A stretch of DNA of 64,000 nucleotides. It comes from Planctomycetota bacterium (GTDB taxonomy: Bacteria > Planctomycetota > B15-G4). The stretch is from NCBI GenBank assembly GCA_020638905.1, contig JACKHP010000002.1:62001-126000 (forward strand). Direction: 5' to 3'. The translations under genes were made by a program, and so were the position numbers. The number at the start of each line of letters is the position of its first letter. Position 1 is the stretch's first letter. This document shows, one piece after another, positions 27,595 to 36,842 of the stretch. Below the pieces are notes generated by a model. The model was not told the origin of the DNA. It worked only from the letters and a program-made list of their open reading frames with translations, and did no database searches.

Positions 27595-29454
27595 TCAGCG
27601 CCCGGCGGAGGCCTCGACGACCAACGGCACCTCCACGCTCATGTCGCCGCCCCAGTAGCGGCCGATCGCCCCCGCCTCGCGCGCGACGTCGGGCGAGGGA
27701 CGATACGTCAGCCGCAGCGAGTCGACCGACCCGTGCTCGATCGCGTCGAGCTTCATCCAGGCCACCGCCGGGAGCGTGTGCGGAGAGGTGAAGACGACGA
27801 TCGTCTGCAATCCGTCGGCGTCCGGCGACGACGCCGGATCGTCCGCCGCCGGGACGAAGACGCGCGCCGTGGCGAGCACCGACTCGCCGAGCATCGTGCG
27901 CAGCTCGATCACGCACGCCGCCGCCACAGGTCCGCCCGCGCGCGGCGCCTCGAGCATCAGGTGCAGGACGCGTCCCTCGGACGTGTCGGCCACCTGCACG
28001 ACCTCCGCACGCCGCGGCGCGAGGGCCGCGCGCATGGCCGCATCGAGGTCGGGATCGCTCACCGCGACCGGCGCCTGCGCGTCGCCCTCGTCGAGGGAGC
28101 CCTCCGCTTCGCTCGCCGCGCGGGCCGCCCGCTGCTCGGCCTCGAGGTTCGCGTCCTCGAGCTGGCGTGCCCGCTCGGCCTCGGTCCGCGCGATCCGGGC
28201 GCTGTCGAGCGCCTGCCGCGTGAGGGCCATGCCCAGGAACGCCAGCGGCACGAGGATCGCGATCGCCACGAGCGCCACCTGCACCACGCGTCGCGCGCGT
28301 CGCTCGTGGCGCGGGACCCCGGCGTGCCACGCGTCGCGCCGCGCGCTGCGCGCCGTGCGAAGGCGGCGCCCGTGCCGGCGCCCGAACAAGCCGCTCCCCG
28401 ACGCCGCCCGAGGCGCAGCGAGGATCCCACCGTCGAGGCTCGCGCGCAGGTCGCTCGCGAACTCGCAGGCCGACGCGTAGCGCGCCTCGGGCTCGTGCGC
28501 GAGCGCCGTGAGCAGCACGTCCTCGAGCGCCTCCGGCATCGTGCGATCGACGTCGCGCGGCGGCACGAGGTCGCCGGACGAGAGCGCGGCCATGACGTCG
28601 CCGTGGGTCGTGCCGGCGTAGGGCAGGCGTCCCGTGAGCAGCTCGTGCAGCGTGACCGCGAGCGAGTACACGTCGGTGCGCGCGTCGAGCGGCTGCGCGC
28701 GGCGGAACGCCTGCTCGGGGGACATGTAGAGCGGCGAGCCGAAGACCTCGCCCGAGAGCGTGAGTCCGCTCGCCTCGAGGTCGAGCGCGAGGCCGAAGTC
28801 GGTCAGACGCGGCGTCCCGTCGGCCTCGAGCAGGATGTTCGCCGGCTTCACGTCCCGGTGCAGGATGCCCTGGCCGTGCGCGTAGGCCAGCGCGTCGGCC
28901 ACCGTGGCGACGGTGCGCACCGCCCACGCGCGGAAGTCGCCCGCCTCGCTCGGGACGCCCGCCGCCTCGCCGCGCGCACGCGCCGCGATCACGTCGGCCA
29001 GCGAGCGGCCCTCGACGAGCTCCATCGCGAAGAACGGCGCGCCGTCCGCATCGCCCAGCGCGTACACCGGCACGAGGTTGGGATGGCGCAACCGCGCCGC
29101 CGCCTCGGCCTCGCGCCGGAAGCGCTGCAGCAGGCGCCGGTCGCCGCGCGACGCCGCCGGCAGCACCTTGAGCGCGACCTTGCGGTTCAGGCTGAGCTGG
29201 CGCGCCTCGTAGACCACGCCCATCCCGCCGCGTCCGATCTCGCGCAGGATCTCGAAGTCGCCGAGCCGTCCCGACGCCGCGGGCGTCGCGTCGCGCGCGG
29301 GGACCGCCTCGACCACGTCGAGCAGCGCGAAGAAGCGCCGCAGCGCCGACGCGTGCTCGGGATGCTCGAGCAGCAGCACGTCGCGATCGGGCAGATCGCC
29401 CGCGTGGAGGCGCTCGAGGATCTCGTCCTGCACGTCCTGCAGCGGGCGGGTCAT
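27595..29454 (-). CDS. Membrane Ser/Thr protein kinase
   Basis: A 619-residue Hanks-type kinase. Seen are GRGGMGVVYEA (glycine loop, 74-84), VALKVL (K96), HRDVKPAN (D201), DFG (219-221) and a SPEQ activation-segment end. A basic juxtamembrane stretch and one membrane helix (ALVAIAILVPLAFLGMAL, near 460) follow. A Glu/Ala/Arg coiled coil comes next, then an extracytoplasmic domain of ~130 residues with strands such as VIELRTMLGESVLATARVFV that I do not recognise. The tail could sense an envelope signal. The ATG at 29454 is chosen because the upstream in-frame extension has poor coding character. No cognate sigma factor is adjacent. Confidence 0.9.
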   Translation of the reverse strand: MTRPLQDVQDEILERLHAGDLPDRDVLLLEHPEHASALRRFFALLDVVEAVPARDATPAASGRLGDFEILREIGRGGMGVVYEARQLSLNRKVALKVLPAASRGDRRLLQRFRREAEAAARLRHPNLVPVYALGDADGAPFFAMELVEGRSLADVIAARARGEAAGVPSEAGDFRAWAVRTVATVADALAYAHGQGILHRDVKPANILLEADGTPRLTDFGLALDLEASGLTLSGEVFGSPLYMSPEQAFRRAQPLDARTDVYSLAVTLHELLTGRLPYAGTTHGDVMAALSSGDLVPPRDVDRTMPEALEDVLLTALAHEPEARYASACEFASDLRASLDGGILAAPRAASGSGLFGRRHGRRLRTARSARRDAWHAGVPRHERRARRVVQVALVAIAILVPLAFLGMALTRQALDSARIARTEAERARQLEDANLEAEQRAARAASEAEGSLDEGDAQAPVAVSDPDLDAAMRAALAPRRAEVVQVADTSEGRVLHLMLEAPRAGGPVAAACVIELRTMLGESVLATARVFVPAADDPASSPDADGLQTIVVFTSPHTLPAVAWMKLDAIEHGSVDSLRLTYRPSPDVAREAGAIGRYWGGDMSVEVPLVVEASAGR

Positions 29455-29814
29455 GGGGATCGTGTCCGGCGGGGAAGGTCGTCCGGACGGGGAATGGCGG
29501 CCAGGGTCGCCGAGGATGCGCGGGAAATCGGCCGGGGCGTGAAGTGGCGTGCGAAGTGCAGTTCGCCCCGCCCCGGGCTTCCGCAAGTCGACGCCGCCGA
29601 GCCGCGACGCAGCGATCGTCTCGTCCGACGCGCAGCGGCGCGCGCTCATGCGCCCTCGCAGCCGCGGGATCCGGGCCCACCGAGCAACACCATTCGCAGT
29701 CGGACACCGACCGGCCTTGTCGTCGCGACTCGGTTCCGGGCGGCGGAAGCGCTCAGAGCGAGTCCATCCGTCTCGCTGCGACGACGGCGCTGACCGTGCC
29801 GGCGCCCCGGCTCC
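29455..29814. other. Intergenic region, no gene seen
   Basis: These 360 bp lie upstream of the kinase and downstream of the two-domain protein at 29815-30606. Several frames are open but none has a start, ribosome site or recognisable protein. The stretch should hold the kinase promoter, but no convincing -35/-10 pair was found. Confidence 0.5.
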
Positions 29815-30606
29815 TCAGCGCAGCTCGGTGATGAGGTTCTCACCCGAGCCTGCGCGCGAGGCCCACTCGAAGCGTTCGCGGATCTGCAGCCTTCCATCGG
29901 TGAGGCGCTCCACCGTGCAGGTGGACTCGCCGCCGTCCACGGTCCCATCGGTCTGGCGCTGGACGTAGCGGAACCGGAGCGTATCGCCCTGGAGCGTTCC
30001 CATGAGATGCGCGTCCTCCAACCGGCCGCCGGCGTACCGGGCGCTGACCCGATCTCCGTCCTGCCGGAAGTGGAACACCGTGTCGGCGTCGATGACTCCG
30101 GCCTCGGCGGTGACGGTCGCATTCATGAAGGCGCCGTGGAGTGAGCAACCGCTGGTGACGGCCGTCGACCGCGGCGGCGCCCGCAACTCGTCGAGCAGCG
30201 CGAACACCTGGTCGGCGACACCGGCCGGGCAGCCCCAATGGTCGTAGACACCACCCCGCTCGGTGTCGTAGCCGCAGACGACGATCACCCCGGATCCCGT
30301 GACCTCCTTGATGGTGGAGGCCAGCCAACCGACGAAGCCGCTGTTGGGCGCATCGGGCGCGAACTGGAAGCTCCAGATCACCAGCGGCTCGCGGGCCTGC
30401 GTGTCGTCCGGCAACGGCACGAGCTGCGACCAGCCGTGACCGTTCTGCACGAGCGCCAAGGCATCGGCCCGCGCCCGGCGCGGGAACTCGGCGAGCGAGA
30501 ACTGTTCGTAGTGCCAGCGACCCTGTCGGACGACGAAGGCGCTGGCGCGAAGGACGGCCAGCAGCCGCCGTTCCATGCTCACGACGGACTCACGTGTGAC
30601 ATCCAT
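29815..30606 (-). CDS. DUF6196-like plus N-acetylglutamate-synthase-annotated domain protein
   Basis: A 263-residue protein made of two parts. The N-terminal ~165 residues (SMERRLLAVLRASAFVVRQG ... NGHGWSQLVP) resemble DUF6196-type domains, here without known function. The C-terminal ~100 residues (GVIDADTVFHFRQDGDRVSA, YAGGRLEDAHLMG, LRFRYVQRQTDG, ERFEWASRAGSGEN) match in pattern a small beta-barrel family often labelled n-acetylglutamate synthase in databases, a label with little support. The fusion is unusual. The start at 30606 is chosen by the loss of coding character upstream. The gene is flanked by non-coding DNA on both sides and lies in a region with less extreme GC than its surroundings. 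Confidence 0.7.
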   Translation of the reverse strand: MDVTRESVVSMERRLLAVLRASAFVVRQGRWHYEQFSLAEFPRRARADALALVQNGHGWSQLVPLPDDTQAREPLVIWSFQFAPDAPNSGFVGWLASTIKEVTGSGVIVVCGYDTERGGVYDHWGCPAGVADQVFALLDELRAPPRSTAVTSGCSLHGAFMNATVTAEAGVIDADTVFHFRQDGDRVSARYAGGRLEDAHLMGTLQGDTLRFRYVQRQTDGTVDGGESTCTVERLTDGRLQIRERFEWASRAGSGENLITELR

Positions 30607-30885
30607 GGTCACGAGAGTACCCAGGGCGGGTCTCTTGATCGAGCGCCGGAGGGTGGCCGGCGAGGGACGTGCGCATCGGCCGCGCCACCCTCGATCTCGT
30701 CGCCGCGATCGTCCGGTCGGACACGGTCCCGCGCCAGCGCCGAAGGCTGATCCTAGAAGGCGTTGGCGCGGGACGAGACCTGGGTGGAGCGGTGGATGCC
30801 TGGTGGGCCATGGCGCACCGCGCGTGCGTGAGATCGGGTGCACGTGCGGTCCGGCGATTCGATCGCTGGCGCGCTTCACCGCGAC

Positions 30886-31455
30886 CTAGTGATCCCTCGA
30901 CTCCACGATCACCTCGACCTGGTCTTGCTCGGCGACCTCGCCCCAGGTCAGCGCGTCGCGCGGACGGAGGCGGATCACGTAGTGCCTGTTCGGATCGGCC
31001 AGCACCGGCGCGGAAAACTTCTCGCGCGCGTCGGCCGGCAGCTTCGTGAGGTCGGCCGCGAGATACACCGAAGAGGTCGCGCGGGCCGCGCACTCGACCT
31101 GGTCGATCGTGTAGGCCGTGTTGATGAGGTGCGGCGTGAGCGACTCGTCGTCCAGGACGACCGCATTGACGCCGACCGAGAGGACGCGGACCGCACCGGG
31201 CTCGCCGTAGACCGGGCGATGCGCCCAGGTCAACATCGCGACTCCCTGGAGCTGCACCGCCTCGTCGACATCTTCGACGATGGCCACCGAGACGAAGGCG
31301 TGCGCGCCGTCGACGACCGCCGCCTCGGAGACTTCGTCCTGGAGTCCCCAGGTCATGGCCGCGGCGCGGACGGTCGGAGGCCCGCGGTCGTGTGCGCCGT
31401 GGCCTCCCGAGCAGCCCAGGAGTTCGATCACCCCGATCAGCAAGCCGAGATGCAC
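30886..31455 (-). CDS. Lipoprotein of unknown function
   Basis: A 189-residue protein from a GTG at 31455, with GGAGAGG 5 bp upstream. Its signal peptide ends in a perfect lipobox, LLGC, before GGHGAHDRG. The mature part is beta-rich (AFVSVAIVEDVDEAVQ, VLSVGVNAVVLDDE, HYVIRLRPRDALTWGEVAEQ) and ends with VEVIVESRDH. No family is recognised. The frame stays open further upstream to 31668, but that extension would bury the lipobox and has weaker codon bias, so the GTG was taken. Confidence 0.72.
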   Translation of the reverse strand: MHLGLLIGVIELLGCSGGHGAHDRGPPTVRAAAMTWGLQDEVSEAAVVDGAHAFVSVAIVEDVDEAVQLQGVAMLTWAHRPVYGEPGAVRVLSVGVNAVVLDDESLTPHLINTAYTIDQVECAARATSSVYLAADLTKLPADAREKFSAPVLADPNRHYVIRLRPRDALTWGEVAEQDQVEVIVESRDH

Positions 31456-31853
31456 GAAGCCTCTCCGAGCGGCTCGGGCTCTCCGATCGCCGCGAAGGCC
31501 CGACGGTCTGTCGGCCCGACCCGATTCTGGAGACCGACGCGTGGCGCTCGCTTCCGAGGGCGGACGGGCTGAGCCTCCGATCATCGAATCTGCATCGTGC
31601 GAGTAGACCGGCGCGGGAACTTCCCGTGTCGGACGACACGGCCGTGACTGCGGCGAGCATGAGGACATGGACCCTCCTTTCCTTGCTCCCGGATCTATGG
31701 GCGGGCCGTCGCCGGGTATCCGTCGAACGTGAACCGGCGGACGAGCACCTTCATCTCGCGCGGAGTGCCGCCTCGAGTCCTTCAGGCTCCCACCGGAATC
31801 GACCCCGACCTTCGGCCCGATCCTGCGGAGTCCATCTCACCGCGCCGCCGCAC
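31456..31853. other. Non-coding stretch with an orphan ribosome site
   Basis: These 398 bp lie between the lipoprotein gene and a sigma gene. On the minus strand a strong AGGAGG stands just before an ATG at 31668. The frame that follows, and a neighbouring frame starting like a signal peptide (VLMLAAVTAVSSDTGSS), lack the codon bias of the surrounding genes. A decayed secreted-protein gene is the simplest reading. Confidence 0.35.
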
Positions 31854-32414
31854 TCAGCTCCCGTCGACCAATCGCCGCGCGAGCTCTTCCATGCCGCGCG
31901 AGACGAGGCTCTTGAGCGCGCTCTCGGTGCATCCCAACTGCTCGGCGGCCTCGGACGTCGTGAGCCCCTCGAGCCAGCGCAGGCGCACGGCCTCGGCCTG
32001 GCGCTCGGGCAGCGCGGCGAGCGCGTCCTCGAGGTGCGCCTTCTTCTCGGCGCGCACGGCGTGCGCCGACGGGCTCGTCCACGACGCGAGCGGCGGCTCG
32101 TCGAGGGGACGTTCGCGCGCGCGCTTCTGGGCACGTCCGGCGCGGGCCGCCTCGCGCAGCTTGTTGCGTGCGATGCCCACGAGCCAGCGGTAGAACGACG
32201 ACGGTCCGTCGGGGACGAACGCGTCGAGCCGCCGTGTCGACTCGAGCAACGTCTCCTGCAGCACGTCCTCGGGCAGCAGGTGCGCGCGCACCTCGGCCGA
32301 CATGCGCGCGCGGATGGCCGCCAGCAGCCGTCCCTCGTGCCGCGCGTAGAGCGACGAGAGCGCCTGCCGGTCGCCGTCCCGCGCCGATTCGACGAGGTGC
32401 ATCGTGCTCGACAT
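31854..32414 (-). CDS. ECF-type RNA polymerase sigma factor
   Basis: A 186-residue protein. Region 2 is LYARHEGRLLAAIRARM ... LPEDVLQETLLESTRRLDAF with the region 2.3/2.4 helix FYRWLVGIARNKLREAARA. Region 4 is LPERQAEAVRLRWLEGLTTS followed by the recognition helix in GCTESALKSLVSRGMEELAR. It belongs to the small sigma factors without extra domains. No anti-sigma or kinase gene is adjacent, so how it is controlled is unclear. A -10-like TATGCT sits 7 bp before the ATG at 32414, hinting at a leaderless transcript; the in-frame ATG at 32426 lies inside that element. Confidence 0.88.
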   Translation of the reverse strand: MSSTMHLVESARDGDRQALSSLYARHEGRLLAAIRARMSAEVRAHLLPEDVLQETLLESTRRLDAFVPDGPSSFYRWLVGIARNKLREAARAGRAQKRARERPLDEPPLASWTSPSAHAVRAEKKAHLEDALAALPERQAEAVRLRWLEGLTTSEAAEQLGCTESALKSLVSRGMEELARRLVDGS

Positions 32415-32421
32415 GCCGGCG

Positions 32422-32427
32422 AGCATA
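32422..32427 (-). promoter_or_regulatory. -10 element of second sigma gene; probable leaderless start
   Basis: TATGCT on the minus strand, preceded by GCGG, ends exactly 7 bp before the ATG at 32414. The geometry matches the TATGAT before the sigma gene at 4386. It falls in the 31-bp gap after the stop of the upstream gene. Confidence 0.45.
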
Positions 32428-32445
32428 CCGCTCGGACGCGCGTCC

Positions 32446-33282
32446 TCAGTCCTGCGCGAGCCAGAGATCGGGCGCGAGCGCCACGAGCAGGCACGACGCG
32501 GCCGCCAGCGGGTCCTCGGCGCGCGCGAGGATCTCCGACGCGCGACCGGCGGCACCGAGGCATCCCGAGGACGAACTGCCCAGGTCGACGATGCGACGTC
32601 CGACGCGCGCCTCGATCGCCTCGTGCCCGCGCGAACCCGAGAGCGCCGAGGCGGTCGACCACGCCGCGAGGTCGCGTGGCGCGTCGAGCGTGTCGAGATC
32701 GACGGAGGCCGCCGCTTCGAACACACGCAGCGCAGCGGCCGGGTCGGAGGATTCGTCGCGAGCGCGCACGAGGAAGGCCACGGTGTTCCAGACCTCGGCC
32801 AGCGCCCGTGAGCCGGTGAGCGTGCCCTCTGGCATCGTCGATGCCCACCCCTCCACGATGCCTGCGAGCCGCGTCTTGTAGAGATGGCGCATGGTGAGGC
32901 GCCACTGGAGCGCATCGACGACCGGAACGAAGTCGCCGACCAGTGCGTCGGACCCGTTCGTGCAGCTCGTCTCGTAGGCAGCGACGGCGGGCATGACCTT
33001 CCAGCCGCCGAGTGCGATCTCCCCGAACGCCAGGGCGATGAGCGTCTCCGGCGCCGCCGTCGTCCGCTCGGGGACGATGCTGCACGCGTCTCCGCACGGC
33101 CGCAGCCCCAGCTCTCCCCGGTCGCCGGCGCGCCACTCGAGATGCAGCCCGATCCATTGCGCGAGCTGGGCGCGCAGGGACGCGGGCGCCCGATGGAACT
33201 CGTCGTTCATCACCGATCCGCCACGCGGCCCGACCAGCGCGCAGACCGACAGGACGACCAGCGCGAACACGGTCCTGAGCAT
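32446..33282 (-). CDS. Secreted protein of unknown function
   Basis: A 278-residue protein with a very good ribosome site (GGAGGAG, 6-8 bp before the ATG at 33282). The signal peptide is MLRTVFALVVLSVCALVGP. The mature protein is mostly helical, with cysteines at CGDACS, AYETSC and CLGAAG that could pair outside the cytoplasm, and segments such as LQWRLTMRHLYKTRLAGIVEG. I find no known domain. It precedes a sigma gene by 31 bp, but that sigma gene seems to have its own promoter. Confidence 0.75.
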   Translation of the reverse strand: MLRTVFALVVLSVCALVGPRGGSVMNDEFHRAPASLRAQLAQWIGLHLEWRAGDRGELGLRPCGDACSIVPERTTAAPETLIALAFGEIALGGWKVMPAVAAYETSCTNGSDALVGDFVPVVDALQWRLTMRHLYKTRLAGIVEGWASTMPEGTLTGSRALAEVWNTVAFLVRARDESSDPAAALRVFEAAASVDLDTLDAPRDLAAWSTASALSGSRGHEAIEARVGRRIVDLGSSSSGCLGAAGRASEILARAEDPLAAASCLLVALAPDLWLAQD

Positions 33283-33449
33283 CGTCGCTCCTCCGCATCC
33301 CGATCTCGGGTGCGCCGCCAGCGTAGCGCGACACGAGGAACCCGGTCCTGCGGCTTCGGCTTCGGATCACTTCCCCACGAAGCGCCACGGGGCCGCCCTC
33401 GCGCTCGGGCGAGGACGACCCCGTGGTCACGTCGCGTGCGGTCGCGCGA

Positions 33450-36400
33450 CTACGGCAGGAACTGCGCCTCGACCGCGTTGCTCAGCTCGTAGCCGAGCAG
33501 TTGGCTGCCGTCGGCCGCCGCCGCCTGGACGTAGACCGAGAGCGGTCCACCGCCGCCCGGGAGCGGGAACGCGAGCACGCCCGCGCCGTCGGCCGGGGCC
33601 GAGAGCAGCAGCGTGATCGGCACCGGCACGAGCAGGCCGCCCTTGAACGGCGTCGGGTTGTTCGCGAGCCCGATCACGAGGAACACGTTGCCGGACGGCG
33701 TGGCGTTCTCGACGCGCAGCTCGGGCGCGTTGCCGGTCGACAGCGGCGCGCCGCAGATCGAGAGCGTCAGGTCGCCGGGACCCGAGAACCCGAGGTCGGG
33801 CTGGCAGGTCGCGTCGCACTCGACACGGAACACCGAGAACGCGTCGACACCGGCCTCGACGAGCGAGCCCGTGCCCAGGTCGGACGCCTGGAAGCGCACG
33901 CGCACGTTCGCCGACGGCGCGACGAAGTCGGACACCACGAACTCGTGCTCGATCCAGCCGCCGGACGTGCCGGGACCCGCGGGGCCGACGGTCTCGACCG
34001 TGGTCCACGAGCTGCCGCCGTTGTTGCTGACCGAGACCAGGAAGGTGTCCTCGTTCGGGGCGCCGCCCGTGTCGTTGCTGTACCAGCGCGCGTAGTGGAT
34101 GCGCGCGTCGCCGCCGGACAGGTCGATCGTCGGCGAGAGCAGCGAGGTCGTGCCGCCGTCGACGTCGTTGTCGCCGAGTCCGCCGCCGACGAGGCCCTGG
34201 CCCGTGACGAAGCACTGGGTGCCGGACGCGTCGAAGTCGTCCTCGGGCTGGGCCGCGGTGCCGACCGGGTCGACGCGGGTCCAGATGCCCGTGGTGGCGT
34301 TGTCACCGACCTGGCCCACCGTCCAGCCCATGTCCGACTCGAAGTCGTCGGCGAACACGGTGCTCACTCCGGTGAACACCTCGGCGCCGTAGGTCTGCGT
34401 CGGCGCGTTGCCGGGATCGGTGAGCGTGCCCTGGTTCGTGCCGACCGAGACGTAGTACTCGACGCTGTCGAAGCACGACAGCCCGGGGATGGTGGCCTGG
34501 TAGCTGCCGCCGCCGAGGTCGCTCATCGCGAACGTCCCGAAGCCGCCGACGCCGTTCACGCGCACGTTCAGCGTGGCGGTGCCGGGGGTCACGACCGTGC
34601 CGCCGAACGAGTCGATGTCGACCAGGAACGACTCGGCCATCGACGGCTGGAGCTGCGTCGGCTTGCCACCCGGGTAGGTGACCACGACGAGCGCCGGAAC
34701 GTCGAAGGCCTCGACGATGCCGGTGGTCGAGCTGCCGCCCGCGGGCGATGTGGCCGAGCCGCCCATGCCGCGCTTGGCGAAGCCCGTCCACAGGTCGCCG
34801 AGATGGATGCCGCCGTAGTCGACCAGATCGGCCTGCAGGATCGCGTCGCGCGCCTCGAGCATGTTCGGGTTGCTGGGCATGAGCTTGAGGCCGTCGACCA
34901 CGAGCTGCAGGAGCAACTCGTTGCCGGCGAAGCCGAGCGAGGACCACAGGTTCGCGCGGCACTCGAGCAGCGCCTGGCACCAGATCTCGCCGACGTTGTG
35001 CACCTCGTCGGCCGGGTTGCCGATGAAGAAGCCGTTCGAGGGGATGCCGCCGGGCACCACGATCTGCGCCGGGTCGATGTCGGCGTAGGTGAACGGCGAC
35101 TTCGTCATGTCGGTCGAGTACGGATAGCGACGGATGCCGAAGTAGTAGTTGTCGGCGAAGCTGCCGAAGAGGTTCTTCGTCGCCCACGCGCCCGCGGGAT
35201 AGACGCCGTTCGGGTCGTCGCCCGGCTCGGCGTTCATGCTGAGCGCCACGTAGTCGCTCCAGCCCTCGCCCATGCCGCCGGACTGCTCGCCGAAGACCGT
35301 GCCGCCCGAGAGGCGGATCGAGAGACCGTGCGTGCACTCGTGGTAGACCACGTCGGCGTCGAGGGCGCCGTCGACGTCCGGCGTCGGCCCGTCGAAGACG
35401 AACATCTCGATGCGCGCCGAGGCGCCGTCGCTGCCGCTGCCGAGGTAGCGCGCGTTGTTGAGGCCCGAGCCGTCCTGGGCGTCGGCCTGCAGGCGATCAC
35501 CGCCCACGCCGCCGAGACCGAAGTTGTCGTTCTGCTGGTTGGACGCGGCCTCGTCCCAGCCGAGACGGTACATCAGGTCGTGGTGACGGTTGCAGAGGTA
35601 GAAGAGCTGCGTCGCCGAGTGGTTCTTGTACGTGCTCGGTGCCTGGTTCGTGTCGACCGCGAAGTCGAAGACGCGGAACGGACTGCCCGTGGGGCGCGGC
35701 AGATCGGGCTGGTTGTCGGCGTTCGTGTCGGTGTGTCCGTCGACGTTGTTGCCGAGGGTCTCGTTGCCGCCGTCGTCGATCCAGCCGAGGGGCGAGGCGT
35801 CGGCGATCGACGCGCCGGTGACCGTCACGAGCGAGCGCCCGACGAGCGGGAACTGCGCGCCGGTGGGCGTCGAGAGGCCGGGCGAGCCGGGCGCCGGGCT
35901 GTCGGACGTCCACACGTTGTAGGTCGTGTCCTGCGTGCCGCCGTAGAAGTGCAGCTCGTTCCAGCGGCGCAGGATCGTGCCGTCGGTGGCGTCGACGATG
36001 GTCTCGTACGTGTTGCCGATGCCCGGCACCGGGACGACGACCGACCACGCGGGATGGATCTCGCCGCGGTTCACGGCGAAGTTCACGAGCTCGGAGGTGA
36101 TCGCCACGTCGCTGCGGAAGTCGGACGTGGGCTGCCACGTCTGGCGCGCGTTCGCGCCGCTGGCCGTGGTGGCCGGGACGAGCGCGTGCCTGACCGCGAC
36201 GCCGGCGTCGGCGGCGGCGAGGCGCAGCGCCTGCTCCGGCGAGAGGCGCATCGCGGGCAGGTCGAAGCCGCCCGCCGGACGCGGGATCATCGAGCTCGAG
36301 ACGTTGATCAGCTCGCCGTCCTTCGTGACGCTGGCCTTGATCTCGGCGCCCCAGATGTCGACGCCGTCGACCTGCTGGGTGAACGTGAGGTGCGTCACGC

Positions 36401-36842
36401 CGTTGTGCTTCGTGACGAAGTCGCGCGAGACGCGCGCGAGGTCGACCTCGGCGGCGTCGATCTCGAACAGTCCGGCGTAGGCGTCGACGAAGTCGCGCAC
36501 CACGGCGCGCGGCGCGTGCTGGCTGGGACCGGTGAGCAGGTGCGAGGTCGAGCGCACGAAGTTCGGCGTGCCGAAGAACTCGTGGTCGCCCCAGCGCACG
36601 CCGGGGACGGCGGCCTTCAGCCGTGCGCCGTCGGCCTCGCGCGCGGCGCGCGCCACGGCGTCCCGAGCGGCGACGACGGCCTGGCGCACCTCGGCCGTCG
36701 GACGGTCGGGCGCCAACCGCACGTCGAGGTACGGGAGCGAGAGCGGCTGGCCGGAGGCGTCGACGCCGGCGATCTGGGCGCCCAGGGGGGCGCCGAGCAG
36801 GGCCAGGGCGGCGATGCGCGTGAGGGTACGGACTGCTCGCAT
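33450..36842 (-). CDS. Secreted M36 (fungalysin) metallopeptidase with PFKGG C-terminal module
   Basis: A 1130-residue exported zinc endopeptidase. After a signal peptide (LTRIAALALLGAPLGAQ) comes a fungalysin/thermolysin-type propeptide (about 30-260, including HLTFTQQVDGVDIWGAEIK). The M36 catalytic domain follows, with HECTH (H501, E502, H505) and the third ligand in GEGWSD (E526). Next are a region of about 250 residues with the segment VFADDFESDMGWTVG, probably a jelly-roll domain, and CQPDLGF-SGPGDL. The last ~115 residues (DNA about 33453-33805) form the shared module: PTPFKGGLLVPVP, then LSVYVQAAAADGSQ and GYELSNAVE. GAGG precedes the ATG. It is divergent from the S8 peptidase gene, suggesting joint extracellular protein breakdown. 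Confidence 0.93.
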   Translation of the reverse strand: MRAVRTLTRIAALALLGAPLGAQIAGVDASGQPLSLPYLDVRLAPDRPTAEVRQAVVAARDAVARAAREADGARLKAAVPGVRWGDHEFFGTPNFVRSTSHLLTGPSQHAPRAVVRDFVDAYAGLFEIDAAEVDLARVSRDFVTKHNGVTHLTFTQQVDGVDIWGAEIKASVTKDGELINVSSSMIPRPAGGFDLPAMRLSPEQALRLAAADAGVAVRHALVPATTASGANARQTWQPTSDFRSDVAITSELVNFAVNRGEIHPAWSVVVPVPGIGNTYETIVDATDGTILRRWNELHFYGGTQDTTYNVWTSDSPAPGSPGLSTPTGAQFPLVGRSLVTVTGASIADASPLGWIDDGGNETLGNNVDGHTDTNADNQPDLPRPTGSPFRVFDFAVDTNQAPSTYKNHSATQLFYLCNRHHDLMYRLGWDEAASNQQNDNFGLGGVGGDRLQADAQDGSGLNNARYLGSGSDGASARIEMFVFDGPTPDVDGALDADVVYHECTHGLSIRLSGGTVFGEQSGGMGEGWSDYVALSMNAEPGDDPNGVYPAGAWATKNLFGSFADNYYFGIRRYPYSTDMTKSPFTYADIDPAQIVVPGGIPSNGFFIGNPADEVHNVGEIWCQALLECRANLWSSLGFAGNELLLQLVVDGLKLMPSNPNMLEARDAILQADLVDYGGIHLGDLWTGFAKRGMGGSATSPAGGSSTTGIVEAFDVPALVVVTYPGGKPTQLQPSMAESFLVDIDSFGGTVVTPGTATLNVRVNGVGGFGTFAMSDLGGGSYQATIPGLSCFDSVEYYVSVGTNQGTLTDPGNAPTQTYGAEVFTGVSTVFADDFESDMGWTVGQVGDNATTGIWTRVDPVGTAAQPEDDFDASGTQCFVTGQGLVGGGLGDNDVDGGTTSLLSPTIDLSGGDARIHYARWYSNDTGGAPNEDTFLVSVSNNGGSSWTTVETVGPAGPGTSGGWIEHEFVVSDFVAPSANVRVRFQASDLGTGSLVEAGVDAFSVFRVECDATCQPDLGFSGPGDLTLSICGAPLSTGNAPELRVENATPSGNVFLVIGLANNPTPFKGGLLVPVPITLLLSAPADGAGVLAFPLPGGGGPLSVYVQAAAADGSQLLGYELSNAVEAQFLP

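Noticed and set aside
30886..31668. A longer 260-codon version of the lipoprotein gene from ATG 31668
   Set aside because: It would place the signal peptide and lipobox about 85 residues inside the protein. The GTG at 31455 with its own GGAGAGG fits better.
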